From: CAZYBG01 sp964645155
Lineage (GTDB): Bacteria; Pseudomonadota; Alphaproteobacteria; Rhodobacterales; Rhodobacteraceae
Direction of reading: 5' to 3'
Assembly (NCBI GenBank): GCA_964645155.1
Contig: CAZYBG010000005.1
Span: forward strand, 9,467 to 73,466
Length of the DNA: 64,000 nucleotides
The notes under the pieces were generated by a model that was not told the origin of the DNA, ran no database searches, and saw nothing but the letters and a program-made list of their open reading frames with translations. A program made the position numbers and the translations under genes. Below are positions 18,120 through 25,961 of this stretch, piece after piece. How positions within the stretch are numbered: position 1 is the stretch's first letter; each line of letters starts with the position of its first letter.

Positions 18120-19214
18120 ATGGGCGCCTACATCCTCCGCAGGCTCCTGCTGATCATTCCGACGCTGCTCGGGATCATGTTGATCAACTTCGCGCTGGTA
18201 CAATTCGTGCCGGGAGGCCCGATCGAGCAGATCATTGCGCGCCTCGAGGGCCAGGGCGATGTGTTCCAGAACTTCGCCGGCGGCCGTGACGACGGCGGTG
18301 GCGGAGGCGGGCAGGGCGAAAGCGCCGACAGCGGCTACCTCGGCGCGCGCGGCCTGCCACCGGAATTCATCGCCGAGCTGGAACGCGACTTCGGCTTCGA
18401 CAGGCCACCTGTCGAGCGGTTCCTGCTGATGATGGGCAACTACCTGCGCTTCGATTTCGGCGAAAGCTGGTTCCGGTCGGTCTCCGTCGTCGACCTGGTG
18501 ATCGAGAAGATGCCGGTCTCGATCTCGCTCGGCCTCTGGTCGACGCTGATCGCCTACCTGATCTCGATCCCGCTTGGCATCCGCAAGGCGGTGCGCGACG
18601 GCACGCCCTTCGACAGCTGGACCTCCGGAGCGATCATCGTCGGCTATGCGATCCCCGGCTTCCTCTTCGCCATCCTGCTCCTCGTCCTCTTCGCCGGCGG
18701 ATCCTACTGGCAGATCTTCCCGCTGCGCGGCCTCACCTCGGACAACTGGGAGAGCCTGTCGTTCTTCGGCAAGATCGCCGACTACTTCTGGCACATCACG
18801 CTGCCGGTCCTGGCCTCGACCATCGCATCATTCGCCACGCTGACGCTGCTGACCAAGAACTCGTTCCTCGACGAGATCCGCAAGCAGTACGTGATGACCG
18901 CCAAGGCCAAGGGGGTGAGCGAACGCCGCGTGCTCTACGGCCATGTCTTCCGCAACGCGATGCTGATCGTGGTGGCGGGCTTTCCGGGCCTGTTCCTGTC
19001 GGTGTTCTTCACCGGCTCGCTGCTGATCGAGACGATCTTCTCGCTCGACGGGCTCGGGCGGCTCGGCTACGAGGCCGCGCTCCAGCGCGATTACCCGGTG
19101 ATCTTCGGCACGCTCTTCTTCTTCGGACTCGTCGGCCTGCTGATCGGGATCCTCTCCGATCTCGTCTATGTCTGGATCGACCCGCGCATCGATTTCGCCA
19201 GCCGGGAGACCTGA
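18120..19214 (+). CDS. yejB: Peptide ABC transporter permease YejB
   Basis: The 364-residue inner-membrane permease opens with MGAYILRRLLLIIPTLLGIM. The large periplasmic loop contains a glycine-rich tract (DDGGGGGGQG, about 57-66). Four or five further membrane segments follow. The ATPase-contact loop reads TAKAKGVSERRVLYGHVFRNA. With YejE it forms the channel for oligopeptides and, in enterobacteria, microcin C. It abuts yejE directly with no gap. Confidence 0.93.
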   Translation: MGAYILRRLLLIIPTLLGIMLINFALVQFVPGGPIEQIIARLEGQGDVFQNFAGGRDDGGGGGGQGESADSGYLGARGLPPEFIAELERDFGFDRPPVERFLLMMGNYLRFDFGESWFRSVSVVDLVIEKMPVSISLGLWSTLIAYLISIPLGIRKAVRDGTPFDSWTSGAIIVGYAIPGFLFAILLLVLFAGGSYWQIFPLRGLTSDNWESLSFFGKIADYFWHITLPVLASTIASFATLTLLTKNSFLDEIRKQYVMTAKAKGVSERRVLYGHVFRNAMLIVVAGFPGLFLSVFFTGSLLIETIFSLDGLGRLGYEAALQRDYPVIFGTLFFFGLVGLLIGILSDLVYVWIDPRIDFASRET

Positions 19215-20327
19215 GTGCCGGTGCTCTCGCCCCTCAACCAGCGCCGCTGGCGCAACTTCCGGTCGAACCGCCGCGCCTACTGGTCGCTGATCGTGTTCTC
19301 GGTGCTGTTCGGCCTGTCGCTCTTCGCCGAGCTCATCGCCAACGACAAGCCGATCCTGGTGAGCCACAAGGGCGCGCTCTACACGCCGATCTGGAGCTTC
19401 TACCCCGAGACCGTCTTCGGCGGCGATTTCCCGACCGAGGCGATTTACCGCGATGTCGAGGTGCAGTGCCTGATCGTCGCCGCCGGGCGCGAGGAATGCT
19501 GGGACGATCCCGCCGGCATCCTCGCCGAGGCTCGCGCCAGCGGAACGGTGGCGGGCGAGCCGGTGGAGGCGGGCTGGATGCTCTGGCCGCCCCTTCCCTA
19601 CAGCTACAACACCGTGAACCAGATCCCTGGCACGGCGCCCTCGGCGCCCGACGCGCAGCACTGGCTCGGCACCGACGACACCGCGCGCGACGTGCTGGCG
19701 CGGGTGATCTACGGCTTCCGCCTGTCGGTCGGCTTCGCGCTGATCGTGACCCTTCTCACCTCGGTGATCGGCATCCTCGCAGGCGCGGTACAGGGCTTCT
19801 TCGGCGGCCTGACGGACCTCATCTTCCAGCGCATCATCGAGATCTGGGGCTCGACGCCCTCGCTCTACATCATCATCATCGTGGCCGCGATCTGGCGGAT
19901 GAATTTCTGGCTTCTGGTGCTGCTGACCACGCTGTTCGGCTGGACGGCACTTGTCGGCGTCGTGCGGGCGGAATTCCTCAGGGCGCGCAACTTCGAGTAT
20001 GTCCGGGCGGCGCGGGCCCTGGGCGTCGGCAACCTCGCCATCATGGTGCGCCATGTCCTGCCGAACGCGATGGTGGCCACACTGACGATCTTGCCCTTCA
20101 TCATCACGGGTGCCATCGGCGGCCTCGCCACGCTCGACTTCCTCGGCTTCGGCCTGCCGTCCTCGGCGCCGTCGCTCGGCGAACTCACGCTTCAGGCCAA
20201 GCAGAACCTGCAGGCCCCCTGGCTTGCCTTCTCGGCCTTCTTCACCTTCGCAATCATGCTGTCGCTTCTGGTGTTCATCTTCGAAGGCATCCGCGACGCC
20301 TTCGATCCGAGAAAGACCTTCCGATGA
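19215..20327 (+). CDS. yejE: Peptide ABC transporter permease YejE
   Basis: The 370-residue second permease has an N-terminal RRWRNFRSNRRAYWSLIVF segment. A long extracytoplasmic loop carries YSYNTVNQIPGTAPSAPD, then HWLGTDDTARDVLARVIYGF (OppC-type hallmark). The EAA loop is EYVRAARALGVGNLAIMVRHVLPNA. The start is GTG immediately after the yejB stop. It overlaps yejF by four bases. Confidence 0.93.
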   Translation: MPVLSPLNQRRWRNFRSNRRAYWSLIVFSVLFGLSLFAELIANDKPILVSHKGALYTPIWSFYPETVFGGDFPTEAIYRDVEVQCLIVAAGREECWDDPAGILAEARASGTVAGEPVEAGWMLWPPLPYSYNTVNQIPGTAPSAPDAQHWLGTDDTARDVLARVIYGFRLSVGFALIVTLLTSVIGILAGAVQGFFGGLTDLIFQRIIEIWGSTPSLYIIIIVAAIWRMNFWLLVLLTTLFGWTALVGVVRAEFLRARNFEYVRAARALGVGNLAIMVRHVLPNAMVATLTILPFIITGAIGGLATLDFLGFGLPSSAPSLGELTLQAKQNLQAPWLAFSAFFTFAIMLSLLVFIFEGIRDAFDPRKTFR

Positions 20328-21943
20328 GCGCCGTCCTCGAGGTTCGCGACCTGAACGTGCGCTTCCGGCAGGACGGCAAGCTGATCCATGCCGTCCGGAA
20401 CGTGTCGTTCCAGGTGGCGAAGGGCGAGACGGTCGCGCTGGTGGGCGAATCCGGATCGGGCAAGTCGGTGACCGCGCTCTCCACCGTCGCGCTGCTGCCC
20501 GACAGCGCGGAAGTGACAGGATCGATCACCTATGCCGGCGCCGAGATGGTCGGCGCCTCCGAGAAGGAGCTGCGCCGGGTCCGCGGCAACGACATCAGCT
20601 TCATCTTCCAGGAGCCGATGACGTCGCTGAACCCGCTTCACACCATCGACAAGCAGATCGGCGAGAGCCTGGCCGAGCACCAGGGGCTGACCGGCGCCGC
20701 CGCCCGCGCCCGCACGCTGGAACTGCTGACCAAGGTCGGCATCCGCGACCCCGAGACCCGGCTGAACGCCTATCCGCACCAGCTCTCGGGCGGCCAGCGG
20801 CAGCGCGTGATGATCGCCATGGCGCTGGCGAACGGCCCCGAACTGCTGATCGCGGACGAGCCGACGACAGCGCTCGACGTCACGATCCAGGCGCAGATCC
20901 TCGAGCTTCTGGCCGACCTCAAGCGCGACCTGGGGATGAGCCTTCTCTTCATCACCCACGACCTCGGCATCGTGCGGCGCATCGCCGACCGGGTCTGCGT
21001 GATGAAGGACGGCGAGATCGTCGAGACCGGCCCCACCGCCGGGATCTTCGCCGCTCCGAAGCACCCCTACACGCAGAAGCTGCTGGCCGCCGAGTCGACC
21101 GGGCTCCCCGAACCGGTGCCCGCCGACGCCGGCGAGATCGCGCGGACCAAGGCGCTGCGCGTCTGGTTCCCGATCGAGCGGGGCCTTCTGAAGCGCACGG
21201 TCGGCCATGTGAAGGCCGTGAACGACGCGACGCTCGCCGTCCGCGAGGGCGAGACGATCGGGATCGTGGGCGAGTCGGGCTCCGGCAAGACGACGCTCGC
21301 GCTCGCCCTCATGCGGCTCATCTCCTCGACTGGGCAGATCGTCTTTCTCGGGCAGGACATCCAGGGCTGGCCGTCACGCCGGCTCCGGCCGCTCCGCCGC
21401 GACATGCAGATCGTGTTCCAGGACCCCTACGGATCTCTCAGCCCGCGGATGACGGTAGCCGAGATCATCGCCGAGGGGCTGGGCGTCCACGGTGCCGAAC
21501 AGGGGCGCGACGCGCGCAGCATGGTGACCGACATCATGGCCGAGGTCGGGCTCGACCCCGGCGCGATGGACCGCTACCCGCACGAATTCTCGGGCGGCCA
21601 GCGCCAGCGCATCGCAATCGCCCGGGCCATGATCCTGCGCCCGCGCCTCGTCGTGCTCGACGAGCCGACCTCGGCGCTCGACATGACGGTGCAGGTCCAG
21701 ATCGTCGACCTGCTGCGCGCGCTGCAGCGCAAGTACCGGTTGGCCTACCTGTTCATCAGCCATGACCTGAAGGTCGTGCGCGCGATGAGCCACCGGGTGA
21801 TGGTGATGAAGAACGGTGATGTCGTCGAGGCGGGCCCGGCTGCAGCGATCTTCGAGGCGCCGCAGTCGGACTACACGCGGACGCTGATGGCAGCGGCCTT
21901 CGGCGAGCCGTTGGAGATCGCGGCGCCGCGCGCTGTGCGATGA
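20324..21943 (+). CDS. yejF: Peptide ABC transporter ATP-binding protein YejF
   Basis: The 539-residue protein has two fused nucleotide-binding domains. The first has GESGSGKS (about 43), LSGGQRQRVMIAMAL and LLIADEPTTALD. The second has GESGSGKTT (about 320), FSGGQRQRIAIARAM and LVVLDEPTSALD. Both have switch histidines (FITHDLGI, FISHDLKV), so both sites look active. ATG at 20324 overlaps the yejE stop. Its own stop overlaps the glycosyltransferase start. Confidence 0.94.
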   Translation: MSAVLEVRDLNVRFRQDGKLIHAVRNVSFQVAKGETVALVGESGSGKSVTALSTVALLPDSAEVTGSITYAGAEMVGASEKELRRVRGNDISFIFQEPMTSLNPLHTIDKQIGESLAEHQGLTGAAARARTLELLTKVGIRDPETRLNAYPHQLSGGQRQRVMIAMALANGPELLIADEPTTALDVTIQAQILELLADLKRDLGMSLLFITHDLGIVRRIADRVCVMKDGEIVETGPTAGIFAAPKHPYTQKLLAAESTGLPEPVPADAGEIARTKALRVWFPIERGLLKRTVGHVKAVNDATLAVREGETIGIVGESGSGKTTLALALMRLISSTGQIVFLGQDIQGWPSRRLRPLRRDMQIVFQDPYGSLSPRMTVAEIIAEGLGVHGAEQGRDARSMVTDIMAEVGLDPGAMDRYPHEFSGGQRQRIAIARAMILRPRLVVLDEPTSALDMTVQVQIVDLLRALQRKYRLAYLFISHDLKVVRAMSHRVMVMKNGDVVEAGPAAAIFEAPQSDYTRTLMAAAFGEPLEIAAPRAVR

Positions 21944-23193
21944 GGGTTCTTCTCGTCCACCAGAATTACCCGGGGCAGTTCCGCCAGTTGGCGCCCGCGC
22001 TGGTCGCCCGCGGCCACGAGCTTGCGATCATCACCGATGGGAAGAACGGCGCCGATACCGGCGCGGTCCTCACGGCGCGCTACGGCTACGAGGCGCCGGA
22101 CAAGAAACGGCTTGCCGCGGCCGGCGCCCCGCTTGCTGCACATCACGCGACGATGGTGCAGCGCGGCGCAGCGGCAGCGCGGGTCGCTGCCAAGCTGCGC
22201 GACGAGCGTGGCTTCGTGCCCGACGTCATCTACGCCCATCCCGGCTGGGGCGAGACGCTGTTCCTGCGCGAAGTCTGGCCCGACGCGCCGATGCTGCTCT
22301 ATGCCGAGTACTACTATCATCCGCACGGGCGCGACTCTGATTTCGACGCCGAGATCCAGAACGCCGGAGCAGGCTTTGCGCGGGCGCTCCATACCATCGC
22401 GATGCGCACCCACATCGCCCAGGCGATGACCGAGGCCGACGCGGCGATCGCGCCCACCGCCTGGCAGGCATCGAGCTTTCCCGCATGCTTCCGCCGGAAC
22501 ATCGCGGTGATCCATGACGGGGTCGATACCGCGGTGCTGGCACCTGATCCGGCGGCACGGTTCACCGTGCCGGGAGCGGCGCTTGAACTGCGCGCGGGCG
22601 ACGAGGTGCTGACCTATGTCGCCCGGAACATCGAGCCCTATCGTGGCGCGCATGTCTTCTTGCGCGCCCTACCGGACGTGCTGGCCGCGCGGCCTGCGGC
22701 GCATGTCGTGATCGCCGGCGGCGACGGCGTCAGCTACGGCAGCGCCCCGTCGGGCGGCGGGACGTGGAAGGAGAAGCTGCTGGCCGAGGCCGGCGACCGG
22801 ATCGACCGCTCCCGGGTCCACTTCACCGGGCGCCTGCCCTACGAGGCGTTCGTGCGGCTGATGCAGGTCAGCCGCGTCCACGCCTACCTGACCTACCCCT
22901 TCGTCCTGTCATGGTCGCTGATCGAGGCGATGAGCATCGGCGCCGCCATCGTCGCCTCGCGCACGGCGCCGGTCGAGGAGGTGATCGAGGACGGGGTCAA
23001 CGGCCGCCTTGTCGATTTCTTCGACGTGCCGGGATGGTCGGCCGCTCTGATCCGCGCGCTCGCCGAGCCGGGATCGTTCCTGCCGCTGCGCGCCGCCGCC
23101 CGCGAGACCGCGCGGGCGCGCTACGACCAGGCTGGCTGTCTGCCGAGGATCATCGACCAGATCGAGCGCACGGCCCGCATCCGCGGCGGGTGA
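21940..23193 (+). CDS. Glycosyltransferase family 4 protein
   Basis: The 417-residue GT-B type enzyme opens with MRVLLVHQNYPGQFRQL. A donor-binding C-terminal half contains EAMSIGAAIVASRTAPVEEVIEDGVNG-like features (E-x7-E region about 328-342). It likely transfers a sugar from a nucleotide donor; the acceptor is unknown. ATG lies in the yejF stop codon (ATGA), so it is translated with the importer. I see no other envelope polysaccharide gene next to it. The gap to convergent hemN is six bases. Confidence 0.88.
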   Translation: MRVLLVHQNYPGQFRQLAPALVARGHELAIITDGKNGADTGAVLTARYGYEAPDKKRLAAAGAPLAAHHATMVQRGAAAARVAAKLRDERGFVPDVIYAHPGWGETLFLREVWPDAPMLLYAEYYYHPHGRDSDFDAEIQNAGAGFARALHTIAMRTHIAQAMTEADAAIAPTAWQASSFPACFRRNIAVIHDGVDTAVLAPDPAARFTVPGAALELRAGDEVLTYVARNIEPYRGAHVFLRALPDVLAARPAAHVVIAGGDGVSYGSAPSGGGTWKEKLLAEAGDRIDRSRVHFTGRLPYEAFVRLMQVSRVHAYLTYPFVLSWSLIEAMSIGAAIVASRTAPVEEVIEDGVNGRLVDFFDVPGWSAALIRALAEPGSFLPLRAAARETARARYDQAGCLPRIIDQIERTARIRGG

Positions 23194-23199
23194 GGCCGG

Positions 23200-24561
23200 T
23201 CAGATCGCCGGAGAATGCCCGGCGCGGGAGAGATCGTAGGCATCGAACGCCCTTGCGATCATGCGCGTCAGTGGCCGGGCCCTCGGCGGGACGCTGAGGC
23301 CCGACGCGTCGACCCGCACCATCTGCGGGAACTGCGCAGCGACGTCGCCGAAGAGCGCCTGCAACGCCGTTTCCCCGGCTCCGAAAACCGCGATCATCTC
23401 GGCTACATCGATCCGGAAATCGCACATGAGCGCCTCGATCATCCGGGCGCGCAGAAGATCGTCGCCGACGAAGGTGTGACCCCGCGCCGTCGCGAAGCTG
23501 CCCGCGCGGATCTGACGCGTGTAGTCCGAGGTGGCCGCCGCGTTCTGCGCGTAGCCCTGCGGAAAGCGCGAAATCGCCGATGCGCCGAGCCCGATGAGAA
23601 CCGGCGTCATGTCGTCGGTGTAGCCTTGGAAGTTGCGCCTCAGAAGCCCGGTGCGGCTTGCCGCGGCAAGGCTGTCCTCCGGGCGGGCGAAGTGGTCGAT
23701 GCCGATCTCGTCGTAGCCGTCGGCCGCAAACAGCACCCGCGCCGTCTTGAACAGATCGAGCCGCTCCTCGGGGCGCGGCAGGCGGTCGGCGGGGATCATG
23801 CTCTGCCGCCGCGCCATCCACGGGACATGCGCATAGCCGTAGAGCGCGACGCGGTCGGGGGAAAGCGAGAGCAGCATCGACACGCTGTCGGCCATCCGCG
23901 CCCGCGTCTGGTCGGGAAGCCCGAAGAGGATGTCGGCATTGAGGCTGTGTACCCCGGCCGCGCGAATCGCATCGACCGCCCGCGCGGTCGCCTCGTAGCT
24001 CTGCTCCCGGCCGATGGTGCGCTGGATGTCGGGGTGGAAGTCCTGAACGCCGACCGACGCGCGGTTCATGCCGGCCCGCGCGAGCGCATCGAGGCGCGGG
24101 GCGTCGATCTCGTTCGGGTCGATCTCGACCGAGAACTCGGTCCTGGCCGTGCCCGGGATCGCGGCGAAGATCGCGCCGGCCAGGTCGTCGATCTGCGCCG
24201 GCGTCATCAGCGTCGGCGTGCCGCCGCCCCAGTGCAGCTTTGCGAGCGTGATCCCTGCGGGCAGCGCCGCCGCAAGCTGCGCGATCTCGGCCTTCAGCGT
24301 TTCGACATAGGCGCCGACGGGTTCGGCCGTGGCCGTGCCCTGGGTGCGGCAGGCACAGAACCAGCACAGTCGCCGGCAGAACGGCACGTGAAGATAGAGC
24401 GAGATGGCCGTTCCCTCTGGTATCTCGCCGAGCCATCCGGCAAATGTCTCGGGCCCGACGCTGCTGCCGAAGTGCGGCGCGGTCGGATAGCTCGTGTAGC
24501 GCGGCACGCGCGCGTCGAAGAGGCCGAGCCGGGAGAGTTGTGCCACCGTGTCCATTGGCAT
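23200..24561 (-). CDS. hemN: Oxygen-independent coproporphyrinogen III oxidase
   Basis: This 453-residue radical SAM enzyme makes protoporphyrinogen IX from coproporphyrinogen III without oxygen. The N-terminus is typical (RLGLFDARVPRYTSYPTAPHF). The cluster motif CRRLCWFCAC has C62, C66 and C69 as cluster ligands plus C71. GGGTPTLM and the DLSRAGH-type C-terminus are also present. In Rhodobacter this gene (hemZ/hemN) lies beside fnrL and is FnrL-controlled. Here the start codon is 30 bases from a perfect FNR box. A second ATG two codons in is an alternative start. Confidence 0.95.
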   Translation of the reverse strand: MPMDTVAQLSRLGLFDARVPRYTSYPTAPHFGSSVGPETFAGWLGEIPEGTAISLYLHVPFCRRLCWFCACRTQGTATAEPVGAYVETLKAEIAQLAAALPAGITLAKLHWGGGTPTLMTPAQIDDLAGAIFAAIPGTARTEFSVEIDPNEIDAPRLDALARAGMNRASVGVQDFHPDIQRTIGREQSYEATARAVDAIRAAGVHSLNADILFGLPDQTRARMADSVSMLLSLSPDRVALYGYAHVPWMARRQSMIPADRLPRPEERLDLFKTARVLFAADGYDEIGIDHFARPEDSLAAASRTGLLRRNFQGYTDDMTPVLIGLGASAISRFPQGYAQNAAATSDYTRQIRAGSFATARGHTFVGDDLLRARMIEALMCDFRIDVAEMIAVFGAGETALQALFGDVAAQFPQMVRVDASGLSVPPRARPLTRMIARAFDAYDLSRAGHSPAI

Positions 24562-24590
24562 AGCTTTGGCGCCGCGAAGCGCCGATCGCG

Positions 24591-24604
24591 TTGATCGAAA
24601 TCAA
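24591..24604. promoter_or_regulatory. Perfect FNR box between hemN and fnrL
   Basis: TTGATCGAAATCAA matches the consensus TTGAT-N4-ATCAA without mismatch. It lies 30 bases from the hemN start and 15 bases from the fnrL start. Its position so close to fnrL suggests negative autoregulation of fnrL and oxygen control of hemN; the mode is inference. Confidence 0.9.
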
Positions 24605-24619
24605 ACGGCGGTAGGGATC

Positions 24620-25363
24620 ATGACCGCGTTGAGCACGACCTTCACCAAGGACTGCGGCGATTGCCCGATCCGGCACCGGGCCGTCTGTGCGCGGTGCGAA
24701 CCCGACGAGCTTCGCCACCTCGAGGAGCTGAAGTTCTACCGCTCCTACGAACCCGGGCAGACGGTGATCTGGTCCGGCGACCGGATGGACTTCGTCGCCT
24801 CGGTCGTCTCGGGCGTCGCGACCCTGTCGCAGACCATGGAGGACGGCCGCACCCAGATGGTGGGGCTCCTGTTGCCTTCGGACTTCGTCGGCCGGCCCGG
24901 GCGCGAGCGGGTGGCCTACGACGTGCGGGCGGTAACGCCCGTCGTCATGTGCTGCTTCCGCCGCCGCCCGTTCGAGGAAATGCTGGAGCGCATGCCGCAC
25001 ATCGCCGGCCGGCTCCTGCAGATGACGCTCGACGAGCTTGACGCGGCGCGGGAATGGATGCTGCTCCTCGGCCGCAAGACCGCGCGCGAGAAGATCGCGA
25101 GCCTCCTCGCGATCTTCGCCCGGCGCGAGGGCAGCCTCGATCCGGCGCGCGGCGGCCGCCGCATCGCGTTCGAGCTGCCGCTGACGCGCGAGGCGATGGC
25201 CGACTATCTTGGGCTGACGCTCGAGACGGTAAGCCGGCAGGTCTCGGCGCTGAAGCGCGAGGGCACGATCGTCCTCGAAGGCAAGCGACGGGTCATCGTG
25301 CCGGACGTGGCGCGGTTGATGGAAGAGACCGGCGACGACGCCGACGGCGGCTTCCTCGTCTGA
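24620..25363 (+). CDS. fnrL: Crp/Fnr family oxygen-responsive regulator FnrL
   Basis: This 247-residue transcription factor uses an oxygen-labile [4Fe-4S] cluster. The N-terminus has C12, C15, C23 and C26 (KDCGDCPIRHRAVCARC), with a central C111/C112 pair, matching the ligand layout of FNR proteins. A cNMP-like beta barrel and a C-terminal winged helix follow, with REAMADYLGLTLETVSRQVSALK as the DNA-recognition region. It activates anaerobic and microaerobic genes, including haem synthesis. ATG at 24620 is preferred to an in-frame start further upstream, which would read through the FNR box. Confidence 0.95.
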   Translation: MTALSTTFTKDCGDCPIRHRAVCARCEPDELRHLEELKFYRSYEPGQTVIWSGDRMDFVASVVSGVATLSQTMEDGRTQMVGLLLPSDFVGRPGRERVAYDVRAVTPVVMCCFRRRPFEEMLERMPHIAGRLLQMTLDELDAAREWMLLLGRKTAREKIASLLAIFARREGSLDPARGGRRIAFELPLTREAMADYLGLTLETVSRQVSALKREGTIVLEGKRRVIVPDVARLMEETGDDADGGFLV

Positions 25364-25371
25364 GCGGGGCC

Positions 25372-25911
25372 TCAGCGGGTCAGTTCGAAGCGGACCGTGC
25401 CGATCGGCAGACCCCAGCGCGTGACGATCGCGTCGTTGACCACAAGGCCCGCTGCCGGTCGATAGATCACGTCGGCAAAGCCCAGCCGGGTGACGCCGCT
25501 CGTCGACCGGAAATCGGCAACATAGCTGAGCCTGATCTCGCGCCCGTCCTCCCGCACCGCTGCCGGGCCGACGGTATCCTCGCGCCGGCCGTGCCAGCTT
25601 TGCGGGCCGGTCCGGGTGAAGACCCAGGTCAGGCGGTCTTCCTGGCCGTCATCGTAGCGAAAATCCTCCACCACGGTCAGCGTGTCGCCGCGGAGGCGTC
25701 CGTTCAGCCGTGCGGAGAAACGCCGCTCGATCCCGGCGAGGGGTGCGCGGAACACGCCGGTTCCGCGGCTTGGCCCCTCGAACGCGTCGACGAGGCTGAC
25801 GGGCAGCCGGGCGCCCTCGGGCGAGGGCGGTTCCGTCGCACAACCGGCGAGCGGAAGGAGGGCGGCGGAGCCGAGGAAAAGGCGGCGGCTGAGAAGGGAC
25901 ATCGCTTGCAT
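25372..25911 (-). CDS. DUF3833-like lipoprotein
   Basis: The 179-residue predicted lipoprotein has a signal with SRRLFLGSAALLPLAGC, lipobox L-A-G-C. The mature part is beta-rich with LNGRLRGDTLTVVEDFRYDDG and WGLPIGTVRFELTR, which resembles DUF3833 proteins. Its function is unknown. I chose the ATG at 25911 because AGGAG lies five bases before it; a second ATG three codons later is possible. It is co-directional with, and 50 bases after, the M3 peptidase gene. Confidence 0.7.
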   Translation of the reverse strand: MQAMSLLSRRLFLGSAALLPLAGCATEPPSPEGARLPVSLVDAFEGPSRGTGVFRAPLAGIERRFSARLNGRLRGDTLTVVEDFRYDDGQEDRLTWVFTRTGPQSWHGRREDTVGPAAVREDGREIRLSYVADFRSTSGVTRLGFADVIYRPAAGLVVNDAIVTRWGLPIGTVRFELTR

Positions 25912-25961
25912 GGCGCTCCTGACGCAGGAGATACGTCGGCCACCGCGATCCGGTTCACCCC

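Noticed and set aside
20110..21765. Long open frame in another frame of yejF
   Set aside because: Pro/Arg/Ala-rich shadow without any domain, inside a clear two-domain ATPase gene.
23215..24594. Long plus-strand open frame opposite hemN
   Set aside because: It is antisense to a complete radical SAM enzyme with intact motifs and itself reads as Arg/His-rich filler.
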